64,000 bases of DNA from Omphiscola glabra (Eukaryota > Mollusca > Gastropoda > Lymnaeidae). The notes under the pieces were generated by a model. It searched no databases. It was not told the origin of the DNA and saw only the letters and a program-made list of their open reading frames with translations. The DNA lies in assembly GCA_964017045.1 (NCBI GenBank), contig OZ024810.1, positions 1,212,111 to 1,276,110 on the forward strand. The letters are read 5' to 3'. Within the stretch, counting starts at the first letter, position 1. Every line of letters starts with the position of its first letter. This document shows positions 42,033-54,747 of this stretch, one piece after another. A program made the position numbers and the translations under genes.

Positions 42033-44060
42033 TCTTTTTTAAAAAAAAGTGTTCATCTCATAAAAATGCACACCCAATTTACTTTTCGCAAAGTAAAAAA
42101 AAAATATTTTAATTTTTTAAAAGAAAATCGTAACGTTCCTCAATGTTTCAAAATTAAATTTTCAAGTGTGTAAAATGATTATGTTTTGATATTCATGGGT
42201 ATAATTATATAAATGTACCCACGTTTTGTTAACGCCATTGATTTTCTTATTGCTAAACAAATGTTTATTTGTAAAAAGAAAATTTAATATAACTTTTTTC
42301 ACAAATGTAATATCATAGGATTTAAATATATTGTCATCCACATAAAAATGTACACCTGTTTCCTACCTCCGATATGTATGTAGGCCCTATCCAAGAAGTT
42401 TAATTATTCATTAATTCATTCATTCATTATGTGACGTATTTTGTGCTGCCTGGGGCAAAATGACCAAACCCCCCCCCCCCCCTCACACACCTTAGATTTA
42501 AATAACATTATTCAAATTTTCCACTGGATTGGAGTACCTTCTATATTCAAACTAGTATATTTTGCACTTCATATCGTTTGTTCTTATTTAGATGCGTTAT
42601 AAGTGGATTAGTGAATGCTTTTTGGCTATGGAGTTTCGCTGCACTGATTGACTTAAACTGCACTTTCTTATTAGAAAGGTTACGTTTTTATTACTTTATA
42701 AATTTAATAAAAGTATATTTTTGGAATATTTAAAAAAAATTAAAATGTTAAAAATTACAACGCTAAAATTTGTGTGTGTTTTATTAACAATTTAAAAAGC
42801 AATCAATTATATTTATTAGTTTTACTTTTAGGAAAGAGAAAATACATTATCAGTTTTGTAAGTGGCGGCTTTAACTCAAAGAAACATAAGAGTTTTGGTT
42901 AAAACAGGCGATTCCCACTATGACGTCATTTACGTGTTTATTTAGAACAAATTAATCTTAATTTTATTTCGCAATATTAACAACTCACTTAAAAAAAACG
43001 CAGTAAAAACATCTGATGCTTGCGTTTTCCCGAAAAAATCTTATTTCGGTGTAATTCTTTAAACATAATTATTTTATATATACTTTTTCATAACTCCCAA
43101 ACGCATACAAAATAGTTCTTTAGTTTTTCTTCAAGTGTATTTGTAATTTATTATAATAATACTTAAACTTTTTCTAAAATAAAAGCAGATGTATAATATT
43201 TTTTGGACATTTAAATTTATTCGATTTCCGTAAAATAACAGAAAATAACTATGCTCGTTTTTATGAATCCGAATCTATTTAAATCTTCTCGGTTCTTTGG
43301 CGTTACGGTCAGGCTAGCTCAGTCTTATATATATAACCTTGACCTTTTTATTTCACGCCAATGAATTATATTAAATATTCGGCTTTCCAAACCACTTTTA
43401 AACCGAATATTATTTACATTATACTTAAAATGTGACGATTTTATTTTCCGACAAGAAAATATTAAGCGCCAAACGAAGTTGCGTAATGTAAAAAAATGTA
43501 TATCATTGAGCCTAGTTATGTGGAATTATATTTTGCGTGCTATTTAACTCATTATTAAACCATACTTTCTTTTATATATTTACAATTATTTAATTTGTAA
43601 TATACTCTCAATACAAAATTCGGTTACTACGAAGCAGTCAATTAGGAATCAGTCCACGAGTCGTAATATATAAATAAGAGATAGTTCATGGGCGTGAAGT
43701 AAAAATTTGGCGTGACTTATCACTGGCGAAGGTGTGTAGCAAATATTTGTATTCTGTACTGTCCGTTACTTGAGTTCATGTTTTGTCAAGTAACTTAAGT
43801 AGATGAGAAGTTCACTCATTGCTGTCGCCAATTTTTGGCGGGCTATAACTTGTGAATTAATATATAATGGCCGAAATTTACAGTGGACATTATGTTTTGA
43901 AATTTTCTTTTATTTTTGGCCATGGCCAAGGCGGGTAAATATCCTCGATTCACTTTCACAGATAATCAATGCAATCCTGAACTCTATCTCTAAGCACAAT
44001 TGTAGCAGTCCAGCTCATATTGTATATAGGCCCACCTATCGTATTGTCAACGCCCTCTTT
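42033..44060. other. Two-kilobase AT-rich unique interval, no gene seen
   Basis: The longest stretch without tandem repeats. It is very AT-rich, with a C14 run at 42469-42482. No ORF over 60 codons lies wholly inside. I saw no transposon ends and no tRNA-like B box. It could be intronic or intergenic. Confidence 0.45.
42469..42482 (+). repeat. Poly-C tract, 14 bases
   Basis: C14 in otherwise AT-rich sequence. Confidence 0.9.
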
Positions 44061-44865
44061 TCCAACACCCCTTGTCCTAAACTCCCTTTTCCGACACTCT
44101 CTTGTCTACTACACCCTAGTCCTACACCCCCATGCCCTACACCCCCTTGTCTAACACCCCTTATCCTACGCCCCCTTGTCCTACACCCCCTTGTCCCACA
44201 CAACCTGTCTTACGCCCCCTTGTCCTACACCCTCTTGTCCTACACCATTGTCCAACACCACCTTGTCATACACCACCTTGTCCTACACCACCTTGTCCTA
44301 CACCCTCTTGTCCTACACCCCCTTGTACTACACCCCCTTGTCCTACACCACCTTGTACAACACCACCTTGTCCTACACCACCTTGTCCTACACCGCCTTG
44401 TCCTACACCACCTTGTCCTACACCCTCTTGTACTACACCCCCTTGTCCTACACCACCTTGTCTTACACCATCTTGTCTTACACCAACTTGTCCTACACCA
44501 CCTTGTCCTACACCGCCTTGTCCTACATCACATTGTCCTACACCCTCTTGTACTACACCCCCTTGTCCTACACCACCTTGTCTTACACCAACTTGTCTTA
44601 CACCACCTTGTCTTACACCACCTTGTCCAACACCACCTTGTCTTACACCACCTTGTCCAACACCACCTTGTCCCACATCCCCTTGTACTACACCTCCTTG
44701 TACTGTACCCCCTTGTACTACAACCCCTAGTACTAAACCCCTTGTACTACATCAACTTGTACTACACCTCCTTGTACTATACCCCCTTGTAGTACACCCC
44801 CTAGTACAACACCCCCTAGTACAACAGCCCCTAGTACAACAGCCCCTAGTACTACACCCCCTTAT
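44061..44865 (+). repeat. Minisatellite, 15 bp unit, ~52 copies
   Basis: The unit is CTTGTCCTACACCAC or CTTGTCCTACACCCC, with CTTGTACTACACC forms at the right. All three plus frames and the minus frame are open over hundreds of bases (for example LVLHH and TPPCP patterns), as expected for a 15-mer. Confidence 0.96.
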
Positions 44866-45224
44866 ACAAAGATACCTATTATACCTCTAACTGTGCGCCG
44901 CAGTAGGAACATGAACAAATTCGGCAAATGAAAGAATTATAAAAACAAAATGTCCCGAGAAAGAGCTGAACAGGGAAATTCTTTTATTTACACGTGCTGT
45001 CAACAAACACAACGAACCGGTGGCTTGTTCTTTAGGGTCTGTCAAGACGGAACATGCATGCGATATTTACTAAACACTTTTCTATTTATCCGTCTGTAGG
45101 TTTTAGAATCCTCCAATCAACATCCTTTCTTTCCTTCAAACGTGACTTTTCCAGTCCAATCGTGACACTTGCAATCCCATCGTGAACTCAATTTTATTCG
45201 TTTTTATCCTTATCATAAATCCCA
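44866..45224. other. Unique interval, no gene seen
   Basis: Single-copy. A short CCAATCGTGACAC / CCCATCGTGAACT duplication at about 45150-45185 is the only structure seen. Confidence 0.4.
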
Positions 45225-45758
45225 AGTCCGTAGTCCCTAATTATTATCTCAGTCCTTAGTCCCTAATCATCATCCCAGTCCTTAGTCCCTAATCATCATC
45301 CCAGTCCGTAGTCCCTAATTATCATTCCAGTCCGTAGTCGCTAATTATCATTCCAGTCCTTAGACCCTAATTATCATCCCAGTCCGTACTCCCTAATCAT
45401 CATCCCAGTCCTTAGTCCCTAATCATCATCCCAGTCCGTAGTCCCTAATCATCATCCCAGTCCGTAGTCCCTAATTATCATTCCAGTCCTTAGACCCTAA
45501 TTATCATCCAAGTCCGTACTCCCTTATCATCATCCCAGTCCTTAGTCCCTAATCATCATCCTAGTCCTTAGTCCCTAATTATCATCCCAGTCCGTAGTCC
45601 CTAATTATCATCCCAGTCCATAGTCCCTAATCATCATCCCAGTCCTTAGTCCCTAATCATCATTCCAGTCCTTAGACCCTAATCATCATCCCAGTCCTAA
45701 GTCCCTATTCATCATCCCAGTCCTTAGTCCCTAATCATCATCTCAGTCTTTAGTCTCT
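45225..45758 (+). repeat. Minisatellite, 26 bp unit, ~20 copies
   Basis: The unit is CCCTAATCATCATCCCAGTC plus CTTAGT. Variants CCGTAGT, TTATCATTCC and CTTAGA recur in the same order (about 45300-45400 and 45430-45500), suggesting an internal block duplication. Confidence 0.94.
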
Positions 45759-46239
45759 AATCCTAACGCCATCTTTAACTCTTGTCTCCACCATCTCACT
45801 CGTTCAACCTCGACTCTTCCTTTTCCTCTCAGCCGCCAAATCTCCTAAGACCCGTCCCTTCTCTCCACCTCTAAACCTCCATCTCTTCACGTCAACCTTA
45901 TGTATCTATAACACCCTCTACCCATATTTTCACGTCTTCATCAATCTTCCACCTCACTCTCTTTCAATTACCGCCCATCCTCTCCCTCACACCACCCATT
46001 CTCCCCCACACCATCCATATTATCCCCCCACCACCCATCCTCAATTCAAAACCCTTCATCTCCCCCAGACCACCCAGTCTCCCCTCCATACAATCCATCC
46101 TCAACTCACCGCCCACCCTGTACTCACCACCCATCATATACCCCATCACTCCTCCTCCCCATCACCAACCATCCTCTCCTGTCCTCCAATCCCATCTTCC
46201 CCACCCATTATATACCCAATAACTCATCGTCCCCACCCA
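45759..46239. repeat. Pyrimidine-rich low-complexity region
   Basis: The plus strand is C/T-rich with loose CACCACCCATCCTC words and no fixed period. Frames are low complexity and no gene is supported. Confidence 0.55.
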
Positions 46240-46345
46240 TCCTCTCCCCCATATCACCCATCATCTCCCCCATATCACCCATCATCTCCCCCATATCACC
46301 CATCATCTCCCCACCCATCCTCCTCCCCACCCATCCTGTCCTCAG
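46240..46345 (+). repeat. Minisatellite, ~21 bp unit, ~4 copies
   Basis: CATATCACCCATCATCTCCC plus C repeats three times cleanly, with decayed copies on both sides. Confidence 0.88.
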
Positions 46346-46417
46346 CAAGCATCTTGTCTCTCACAGCCTAGTGTGCTTTAGATAGAAATGTCATAAATTG
46401 CTTCTTAGTCGATTTCT

Positions 46418-46434
46418 GGGGGGGGGGGGGGGGG
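46418..46434 (+). repeat. Poly-G tract, 17 bases
   Basis: G17 followed by AGAGGG. Confidence 0.9.
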
Positions 46435-46445
46435 AGAGGGTAAAT

Positions 46446-46742
46446 GAGACAGACAAAATGACCAGTCGTCCAACAGAGAGATGACAAAACGACCAGTTAT
46501 CCAAATAGACAGACATACAAAACGACTAGTCATCCCATAGACAGACAGACAAAACGACCAGTCATCCAAAGAGAGACAGACAAAACGACCAGTCATCCAA
46601 TAGTGAGCAGACAAAACGACCAGCTATCCAATAGAGAGACAGACAAAACGACCAGTCATCCAATAGTGAGCAGACAATACATTTAGTTATCCAATAGAGA
46701 GACAGACAAAACGACCAGTCATCCAATAGACAGACAGACAAA
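46446..46742 (+). repeat. Minisatellite, ~31 bp unit, ~9.5 copies
   Basis: The unit is AGACAGACAAAACGACCAGT plus CATCCAATAG, with AGTGAGCAGACAA alternating with AGAGAGACAGACAA in the middle copies (62-bp dimer tendency). Confidence 0.92.
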
Positions 46743-47029
46743 AACCACATCATAGCAGGCATCGGGAATCCCCGTAGACAGTTACATTTGACTGATGACA
46801 TAAACTCATCACCATTCGCGCACCGCACTTGATCCCCACCTTCAAATTTCTTAGCTGACAGGAAGAAAATCGCGCAAAGCTAAACACACACACCCCGGGG
46901 TCCCCTGCCCCCACACCCCCTCCTCCCTTGTTGTTCTCGGGTTCTCTCACCTTCCTCTCCGTGGCCCCAATAATGTTATGACAATGCCGTGACTCGCCCC
47001 GTCTGATGTAGTGCTTTGATTAACGTTTG

Positions 47030-47155
47030 CCAAGTTTCCAAAATGGCTGCACCTACGTCACTTCCCCTTCCAGTCGCTAGTCGGAAAACGAGCCCTCGCG
47101 CCGATCTATTGATAATTGCTTAGAGGTAACGTTACGCCGCGATGACGTCGCGTAC
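47030..47155. promoter_or_regulatory. Candidate CpG-containing promoter-like patch
   Basis: Within about 125 bases I see CAAAATGGCTGC (YY1-like), TACGTCACTTCC (CRE half-site plus ETS-like), several CpGs in ACGAGCCCTCGCGCCGATC, and GATGACGTCGCGTACC. An AAGATGGCGG word follows at about 47499. This combination resembles TATA-less housekeeping promoters. No downstream exon is recognised, so this is speculative. Confidence 0.22.
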
Positions 47156-47451
47156 CTTAAAAAAAAATTACGCGTAGTCCCCGGATGAATTTGTTTTTAA
47201 AAATTGTCCGACCCAACCCCCCAAAAACATGAAGCTGAAACAACAAACAAATTAAAACAAGGAAACAGCTATAACCTAATTGCATACCAAAGTTGAGCAG
47301 ACGATGAAGGGTTGTACAGGAGGGGAGCTCAGCACAGTGTCTGAAATAACACGAGGACAATTACAGAGGCGTATCCGTACTCGGGATATACGTTGGTAGT
47401 GGTTGTCGGATCAATTTACGTATCAGCAATGAGTTTGTATCAGCTTTGGTC

Positions 47452-47466
47452 GGGGGGGGGGGGGGG
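47452..47466 (+). repeat. Poly-G tract, 15 bases
   Basis: G15 preceded by GGTC. Confidence 0.9.
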
Positions 47467-48021
47467 CTTGTTATTCGAATTTTGACTTTTTAGTAAATAA
47501 GATGGCGGAGACGATCAAAGAAACATGTGTACAGTTATTTATCGCATTTCATTCTAATTGAAATAATTTAAGGTTAAACTAGTTTTTCTACCATTGGTGA
47601 GGGGGGCTCTACGCCCCCGGGGGATGTGAGGGGGTCCATCATCGGGGATACGTTCATGGGCGATACGGGGGGGGGGGAATAAATGTGGTTGATTATTAGA
47701 CTCTGGGGGAAATGTATTTAGGGACGGGACGGTTGGGTGGGAGGGGGACAGGCAGTGTTAGACATGACAGAGGGGACATCACAGCTATTATGTCATCGGG
47801 TGGGGCGTGTGGCTAAAAAGTTTGAGAAGGCTTGGTAAAACCCATATTGTGTTTCTGTTTCGTAATGCAACAGGTCATGGAATAGGCAAATAATAATAAT
47901 AATAATAATGAAGATAATGATGCTTATTTGAAGGAAAGCTCAGGTGTATTTTCCAGGTGCACATTTATCATAGTCTCGTAAACTTCTGTACAGAAAACAT
48001 GTGTTAAACACATTCATTTCT

Positions 48022-51000
48022 ACATCTACAAACACAAACTTTTATTCACGAGGCAACCCTATCTAAATGAGGTGCCCACCATATCCATCTCAATGTCAAC
48101 CCTATCTATCTCAGTGTCAACCCTACCTATCTCAATGTCAACCCTATCTATCTCAATGTCAACCCTACCTATCTCAATGTCAACCTTATCTATCTCAATG
48201 TCAACCCTACCTATCTCAATGTCATTCCTACCTATCTCAATGTCAACCCTATCTATCTCAATGTCAACCCTATCTATCTCAATGTCAACCCTATCTATCT
48301 CAATGTCAACCTTATCTACATCTACAAACACAAACTTTTATTCATGAGGCAACCCTATCTAATTGAGGTGCCCACCATATCCATCTCAATGTCAACTCTA
48401 CATATCTCAAGATAAACTCTCTCTATCTCAATGTCAACCCTACCTATCTCAATGTCAACTCTACATATCTCAAGATCAACTCTCTCTATCTCAATGTCAA
48501 CCCTACCTATCTCAATGTCAACCCTATCTATCTCAATGTCAACTCTACTTATCTCAATGTCAACCCTACCTATCTCAATGTCAACTATACCTATCTCAAT
48601 GTCAACTCTATCTATCTCAATGTCAACCCTATCTATCTCAATGTCAACTCTATCTATCTCAATGTCAACCCTATCTTAATGTAAACCCTACCTATCTCAA
48701 TGTCAACCCTATCTATCTCAATGTCAACCCTATCTATCTCAATGTCAACCCTATCTATCTCAATGTCAACCCTATCTATCTGAATATCAACCCTATCTAT
48801 CTCAATGTCAACATATCTATCTAAATGTCAACCCTATATATCTCAATGTCAACACTTCCTATTTCAATGTCAACCCTGTCTATCTCAATGTCAACCCTAT
48901 CTATCTAAATGTCAACTCTATCTATCTCAATGTCAACCCTATCTATCTCAGTGTCAACCCTACCTATCTCAATGTCAACCTTATCTATCTCAATGTCAAC
49001 CCTACCTATCTCAATGTCAACCCTTTCTATCTCAATGTCAACCCTACCTATCTCAATGTCAACCCTATCTATCTCAATGTCAACCCTATCTATCTCAATG
49101 TCAACCTTATCTACATCTACAAACATAAACTTTTATTCATGAGGCAACCCTATCTAACTGAGGTGCCCACCATATCCATCTCAATGTCAACTCTACATAT
49201 CTCAAGATCAACTCTATCTATCTCAATGTCAACCCTACCTATCTCAATGTCAACCCTATCTATCTCAATGTCAACTTTACTTATCTCAATGTCAATCCTA
49301 TCTATCTCAATGTCAACCCTACCTATCTCAATGTCAACTTTATCTATCCCAATGTCAACTTTATCTATCTCAATGTCAACTCTATCTTTCTCAATGTCAA
49401 CCCTATCTATCTCAATGTCAACCGTATCTATCTCAATGTCAACTCCACCTATCTCAATGTCAACCCTATCTATCTCAATGTCAACCCTATCTATCTCAAT
49501 GTCAACTCTACCTATCTCAATGTCAACTCTACCTATCTCAATGTCAACTGTATCTATCTCAATGTCAACACTATCTATATCAATGTCAACTCTACATATC
49601 TCAATGTCAACCCTATCTATCTCAATGTCAACCCTATTTATCTCAATGTCAACCCTACCTATCTCAATGTCAACTCTATCTATCTCAATGTCAACCCTAC
49701 CTATCTCAATGTCAACTCTATCTATCTCAATGTCAACCCTATCTATCTCAATGTCAACTCTATCTATCTCAATGTCAACCATATCTATCTCAATGTCAAC
49801 CCTATCTATCTCAATGTCAACCCTATCTATCTCAATGTCAACTCTATCTATCTCAATGTCAACCCTATCTATCTCAATGTCAACCCTATCTATCTTAATG
49901 TCAACCCTACCTATCTCAATGTCAACCCTATCTATCTCAATGTCAACCCTATCTATTTCAATGTCAACCCTATCTATCTCAGTGTTAACCCTACCTAACT
50001 TAATGTCAACCACATTCATCTTAGTGTCAACCCTATCTATCTCAATGTGAACTCTATCTATCTCAGTGTAAACCCCATTTATCTCAATGTCAACCCTACC
50101 TATCTCAATGTCAACCCTATCTAGTGTTAACCCTACCTAACTTAATGTCAACCACATCTATCTCAGTGTCAACCCTACCTAGCTTAATGTCAACCACATC
50201 TATCTCAGTGTCAACCCTACCTAGCTTAATGTCAACCACATCTATCTCAGTGTCAACCCTACCTAGCTTAATGTCAATCCTATCTATCTCAATGTCAACT
50301 CTACATATCTCAATGTCAACCCTATCTATCTCAATGTCACCCTATTTATCTCAATGTCAACCTTACCTATCTCAATGTCAACTCTATCTATCTCAATGTC
50401 AACCCTACCCATCTCAATGTCAACTCTATCTATCTCAATGTCAACCCTATCTATCTCAATGTCAACTCTATCTATCTCAATGTCAACCATATCTATCTCA
50501 ATGTCAACCCTATCTATCTCAATGTCAACCCTATCTATCTCAATGTCAACTCTATCTATCTCAATGTCAACCCTATCTATCTCAATGTCAACCCTATCTA
50601 TCTTAATGTCAACCCTACCTATCTCAATGTCAACCCTATCTATCTCAATGCCAACCCTATCTATCTTAATGTCAACCCTATATATCTCAGTGTCAACCCT
50701 ACCTAACTTAATGTCAACCACATTCATCTTAGTGTCAACCCTATCTATCTCAATGTGAACTCTATCTATCTCAGTGTAAACCCCATCTATCTCAATGTCA
50801 ACCCTACCTATCTCAATGTTAACCCTATCTAGTGTTAACCCTACCTAACTTAATGTCAACCACATCTATCTCAGTGTCAACCCTATCTAGCTTAATGTCA
50901 ACCACATATATCTCAGTGTCAACCCTACCTAGCTAAATGTCAACCACATCTATCTCAGTGTCAACCCTACCTAGCTTAATGTCAACCCTATCTATCTCAA

Positions 51001-53136
51001 TGTCAACTCTATCTATCTCAATGTCAACCCTATCTATCTCAATGTCAACCCTATCTATATCAATGTCAACCCTATCTATCTCAATGTCAACCCTACCTAT
51101 CTCAATGTCAACCCTATCTATCTCAATGTCAACCCTACTTATCTCAATGTCAACCTTATCTATCTCAATGTCAACCCTATCTATCTCAATGTCAACCCTA
51201 CCTATCTCAATGTCAACCTTATCTATCTCAATGTCAACCCTATCTATATCAATGTCAACCCTATCTATCTTAATGTCAACCCTACCTATCTCAATGTCAA
51301 CCCTATCTATCTCATGTCAACCTACCTATCTCAATTTCAACCTTATCTATCTCAATGTCAACCCTATCTATATCAATGTCAACCCTATCTTTCTCAATGT
51401 CAACCCTACCTATCTCAATGTCAACCATATCTATCTCAATGTCAACCCTACTTATCTCAATGTCAACCTTATCTATCTCAATGTCAACCCTATCTATCTC
51501 AATGTCAACCCTACCTATCTCAATGTCAACCTTATCTATCTCAATGTCAACCCTATCTATATCAATGTCAACCCTATCTATCTTAATGTCAACCCTACCT
51601 ATCTCAATGTCAACCCTATCTATCTCATGTCAACCTACCTATCTCAATTTCAACCTTATCTATCTCAATGTCAACCCTATCTATCTCAATGTCAACCCTA
51701 TCTATCTCAATGTCAACTCTATCTATCTCAATGTTAACCCTATCTATCTCAGTGTCAACCCTACCTAACTTAATGTCAACCACATCTATCTTAGTGTCAA
51801 CCCTATCTATCTTAATGTGAACTCTATCTATCTCAGTGTAAACCCCATCTATCTCAATGTCAACCCTACCTAACTTAATGTCAACAACATCTATTTTAGT
51901 GTCAACCCTACCTAACTTAATGTCAACAACATCTATCTCAGTGTCAACCCTACCTAGCTTAATGTCAACAACATCTATCTCAATGTCAAACCTACCTAGC
52001 TTAATGTCAACCCTATCTATCTCAATGTCAACTCTATCTATCTCAATGTCAACTCTATCTATCTCAATGTCAACCATATCTATCTCAATGTCAACCCTAT
52101 CTATCTCAATGTCAACCCTATCTATCTCAATGTCAACTCTATCTATCTCAATGTCAACCCTATCTATCTCAATGTCAACCCTATCTATCTCAGTGTCAAC
52201 CCTACCTAACTTAATGTCAACCACATTCATCTTAGTGTCAACCCTATCTATCTCAATGTGAACTCTATCTATCTCAGTGTAAACCCCATCTATCTCAATG
52301 TCAACCCTACCTATCTCAATGTCAACCCTATCTAGTGTTAACCCTATCTATCTCAATGTCAACTCTATCTATCTCAATGTCAACCCTACCTAATTTAATG
52401 TCAACCACATATATCTCAGTTTCAACCCTACCTAGCTAAATGTCAACCACATCTATCTCAGTGTCAACCCTACCTAGCTTAATGTCAACCCTATCTATCT
52501 CAATGTCAACTCTATCTATCTCAATGTCAACCCTATCTATCTCAATGTCAACCCTATCTATCTCAATGTCAACCCTATCTATATCAATGTCAACCCTCTC
52601 TATCTCAATGTCAACCCTACCTATCTCAATGTCAACCCTATCTATCTCAATGTCAACCCTACCTATCTCAATGTCAACTCTATCTATCTCAATGTTAACC
52701 CTATCTATCTCAGTTTCAACCCTACCTAACTTAATGTCAACCACATCTATCTTAGTGTCAACCCTATCTATCTCAATGTCAACCCTACCTATCTCAATGT
52801 CAACTCTATCTATCTCAATGTTAACCCTATCTATCTCAGTGTCAACCCTACCTAACTTAATGTCAACCACATCTATCTCAGTGTCAACCCTACCTAACTT
52901 AATGTCAACCACATCTATCTCAGTGTCAACCCTACCTAACTTAATGTCAACCACATCTATCTCAGTGTCAACCCTACCTAACTTAATGTCAACCACATCT
53001 ATCTCAGTGTCAACCCTACCTAACTTAATGTCAACCACATCTATCTCAGTGTCAACCCTACCTAACTTAATGTCAACCACATCTATCTCAGTGTCAACCC
53101 TACCTAACTTAATGTCAACCACATCTATCTATTAAT
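48022..53136 (+). repeat. Giant minisatellite, 21 bp unit, ~241 copies, multi-level organisation
   Basis: The base unit is CAATGTCAACCCTATCTATC plus T. Three sub-regions appear. In 48022-49180 a non-repeat tag (TCTACAAACACAAACTTTTA then TTCATGAGGCAACCCTATCT) recurs at about 48025, 48321 and 49116, so long blocks were duplicated with their flank. In 49.2-52.4 kb blocks are marked by TAACTTAATGTCAACCACAT then TCATCTTAGTGTC, recurring near 49985, 50690 and 52195. In 52.4-53.1 kb a 42-bp dimer dominates (CTTAATGTCAACCACATCTA alternating with TCTCAGTGTCAACCCTACCT). A 313-bp internal duplication is visible by the one-unit deletion CTATCTCATGTCAACC at 51311 and 51624. Long open frames (STLSIM and VDIEIDR types) come from the 21-bp unit. 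Confidence 0.97.
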
Positions 53137-53205
53137 TAAACTTTTAAAACAAACGATGTATTTGCTTCATTAAAATGTTTTAAAGCAAATCTAAACCTCT
53201 CCCGT

Positions 53206-53392
53206 GTTCGTACACGTGCATAATAAGTAGACGGTCCTCAAACCATCTACACTTACAGGTATATACAAATCAGACGTTTCCTTATACCATGTAGACGTAC
53301 ACGTGTATACTAATCAGACGGTCCTCAAACCAACTACATTTACAGGTGTATACTAATCAAAAGATCCTCAAACCATCTACATTTACATCCAG
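53206..53392 (+). repeat. Tandem repeat, ~53 bp unit, ~3 copies
   Basis: Copies share AATCAGACGGTCCTCAAACC and ATCTACATTTACAGGTGTAT with indels. Confidence 0.85.
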
Positions 53393-53880
53393 GAATTGGA
53401 ATACAAAACTTCCGCCATTTTCCCAGTTCTTCAAGAGAAGGGAACTCCCGTAGATCACAAAGGAACTTACCCTCGGCAAATTACTTTACCTTGAAACGAA
53501 AACTGTGTGCCAAGTCCGTGGCCTGACTGGCTAATTTTGTGCGTTGGCAAGGAAATATTTTGACGAAAGTTTGAAAGAGAGGAATTCAGACACTTGTAGA
53601 GCCTAACACAGGAGAACGGGAGAAACACACACACACGCGAACAAAATGAAGTTATCTATCAATCATACCGAGGCCATATACAATAGCGTTTGCTGGCATT
53701 TGAATACGCCTATGCGCATACTGGAAAATGTCTGAATGTTATACAACTTATGGGTATATATGTACGGATAAGTTACTGGTTGGTATTATATGTAGGTAAT
53801 GTTTTTGTATATAAAAAAATCGGCCACATTTTAAACAATCCTTCCTTCCGCCCCCACCCTCTCCAAACTTCCCCAAAATA
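53393..53880. other. Unique interval, no gene seen
   Basis: Contains CTTCCGCCATTTTCCC at about 53409 (inverted YY1-like motif). Nothing else recognised. Confidence 0.4.
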
Positions 53881-54345
53881 ACCTATAACAGCATTTCCCC
53901 CTATAACAGCATTCCCCCCTATAACAGCATTCCCCCCTATAACAGCATTTCCCCCTATAACAGCATTTCCCCCTATAACAACATTTCCCCCTATAACAGC
54001 ATTTCCCCCTATAACAGCATTTCCCCCTATAACAGCATTTCCCCCTATAACAGCATTTCCCCCTATAACAGCATTTCCCCCTATAACAGCATTTCCCCCT
54101 ATAACAGCATTTCCCCCTATAACAGCAATTCCCCCTATAACAGCATTTCCCCCTATAACAGCATTTCCCCCTATAACAGCATTTCCCCCTATAACAGCAT
54201 TTCCCCCTATAACAGCATTCCCCCTATAACAGCATTCCCCCTATAACAGCATTTCCCCCTATAACAGCATTTCCCCCTATAACAGCATTTCCCCCTATAA
54301 CAGCATTCCCCCCTATAACAGCATCCCCCCCCCTTTAAAAGCATT
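53881..54345 (+). repeat. Minisatellite, 18 bp unit, ~26 copies
   Basis: The unit is CCCCCTATAACAGCATTT. Most length change is in the C and T runs (17-19 bp). Confidence 0.96.
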
Positions 54346-54377
54346 CCCCCTTCAATTTGTTTTATTCCTTAACGGGT

Positions 54378-54520
54378 TTCCATTTTATCTGTTGTTGGTC
54401 TGCGATTTCCATTTTAGGTGTTGTTGGTCTGCGATTTACATTTTAGGTGTTGTTGGTCTGCGATTTACATTTTAGGTGTTGTTGGTCTGCGATTTCCATT
54501 TTAGGTGTTGTTGGTCTGTG
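54378..54520 (+). repeat. Minisatellite, 29 bp unit, ~5 copies
   Basis: The unit is CGATTTCCATTTTAGGTGTT plus GTTGGTCTG, with CGATTTACATT variants. Confidence 0.94.
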
Positions 54521-54574
54521 CTTGTAATTTAATCTTGTGAACGATTTTCGGATCCTTTCCACACAATCACAGAC

Positions 54575-54742
54575 GCATAATGACATACAAAATATATACA
54601 AACCATAATACGTACAATGTCATATAAACCCAACATACGTATAATGTCATACAAACCTAAAATACTTATATCATACACACCGAACATATACAGAATATCA
54701 TACAAACCTAACACATGCCCAATGTCGTAAAAACCAAACATA
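54575..54742 (+). repeat. Degenerate minisatellite, ~27 bp unit, ~6 copies
   Basis: Copies of AATGTCATACAAACCTAACA plus TACGTAT with many changes. Confidence 0.82.
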
Positions 54743-54747
54743 CATGT

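Larger units (their letters stand above)
46743..48021. other. Largest GC-mixed unique interval, no gene confirmed
   Basis: Single-copy apart from G15 at 47452-47466 and (AAT)n at about 47888-47908. It includes a CpG-bearing stretch with promoter-like words (separate entry). Frames of 60-90 codons on the minus strand have no recognisable domains. Confidence 0.4.

Noticed and set aside
43803..44792. 329-codon open frame with a non-repeat start
   Set aside because: The first ~85 codons are ordinary AT-rich sequence without homology and the rest is the 15-bp array, which is open in all plus frames.
49139..50050. 303-codon and other frames (STLSIM, VDIEIDR)
   Set aside because: Produced by the 21-bp array on both strands.
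48022..53136. CRISPR-like regular repeats
   Set aside because: Repeats are contiguous without unique spacers, in an animal genome context. They are minisatellites.
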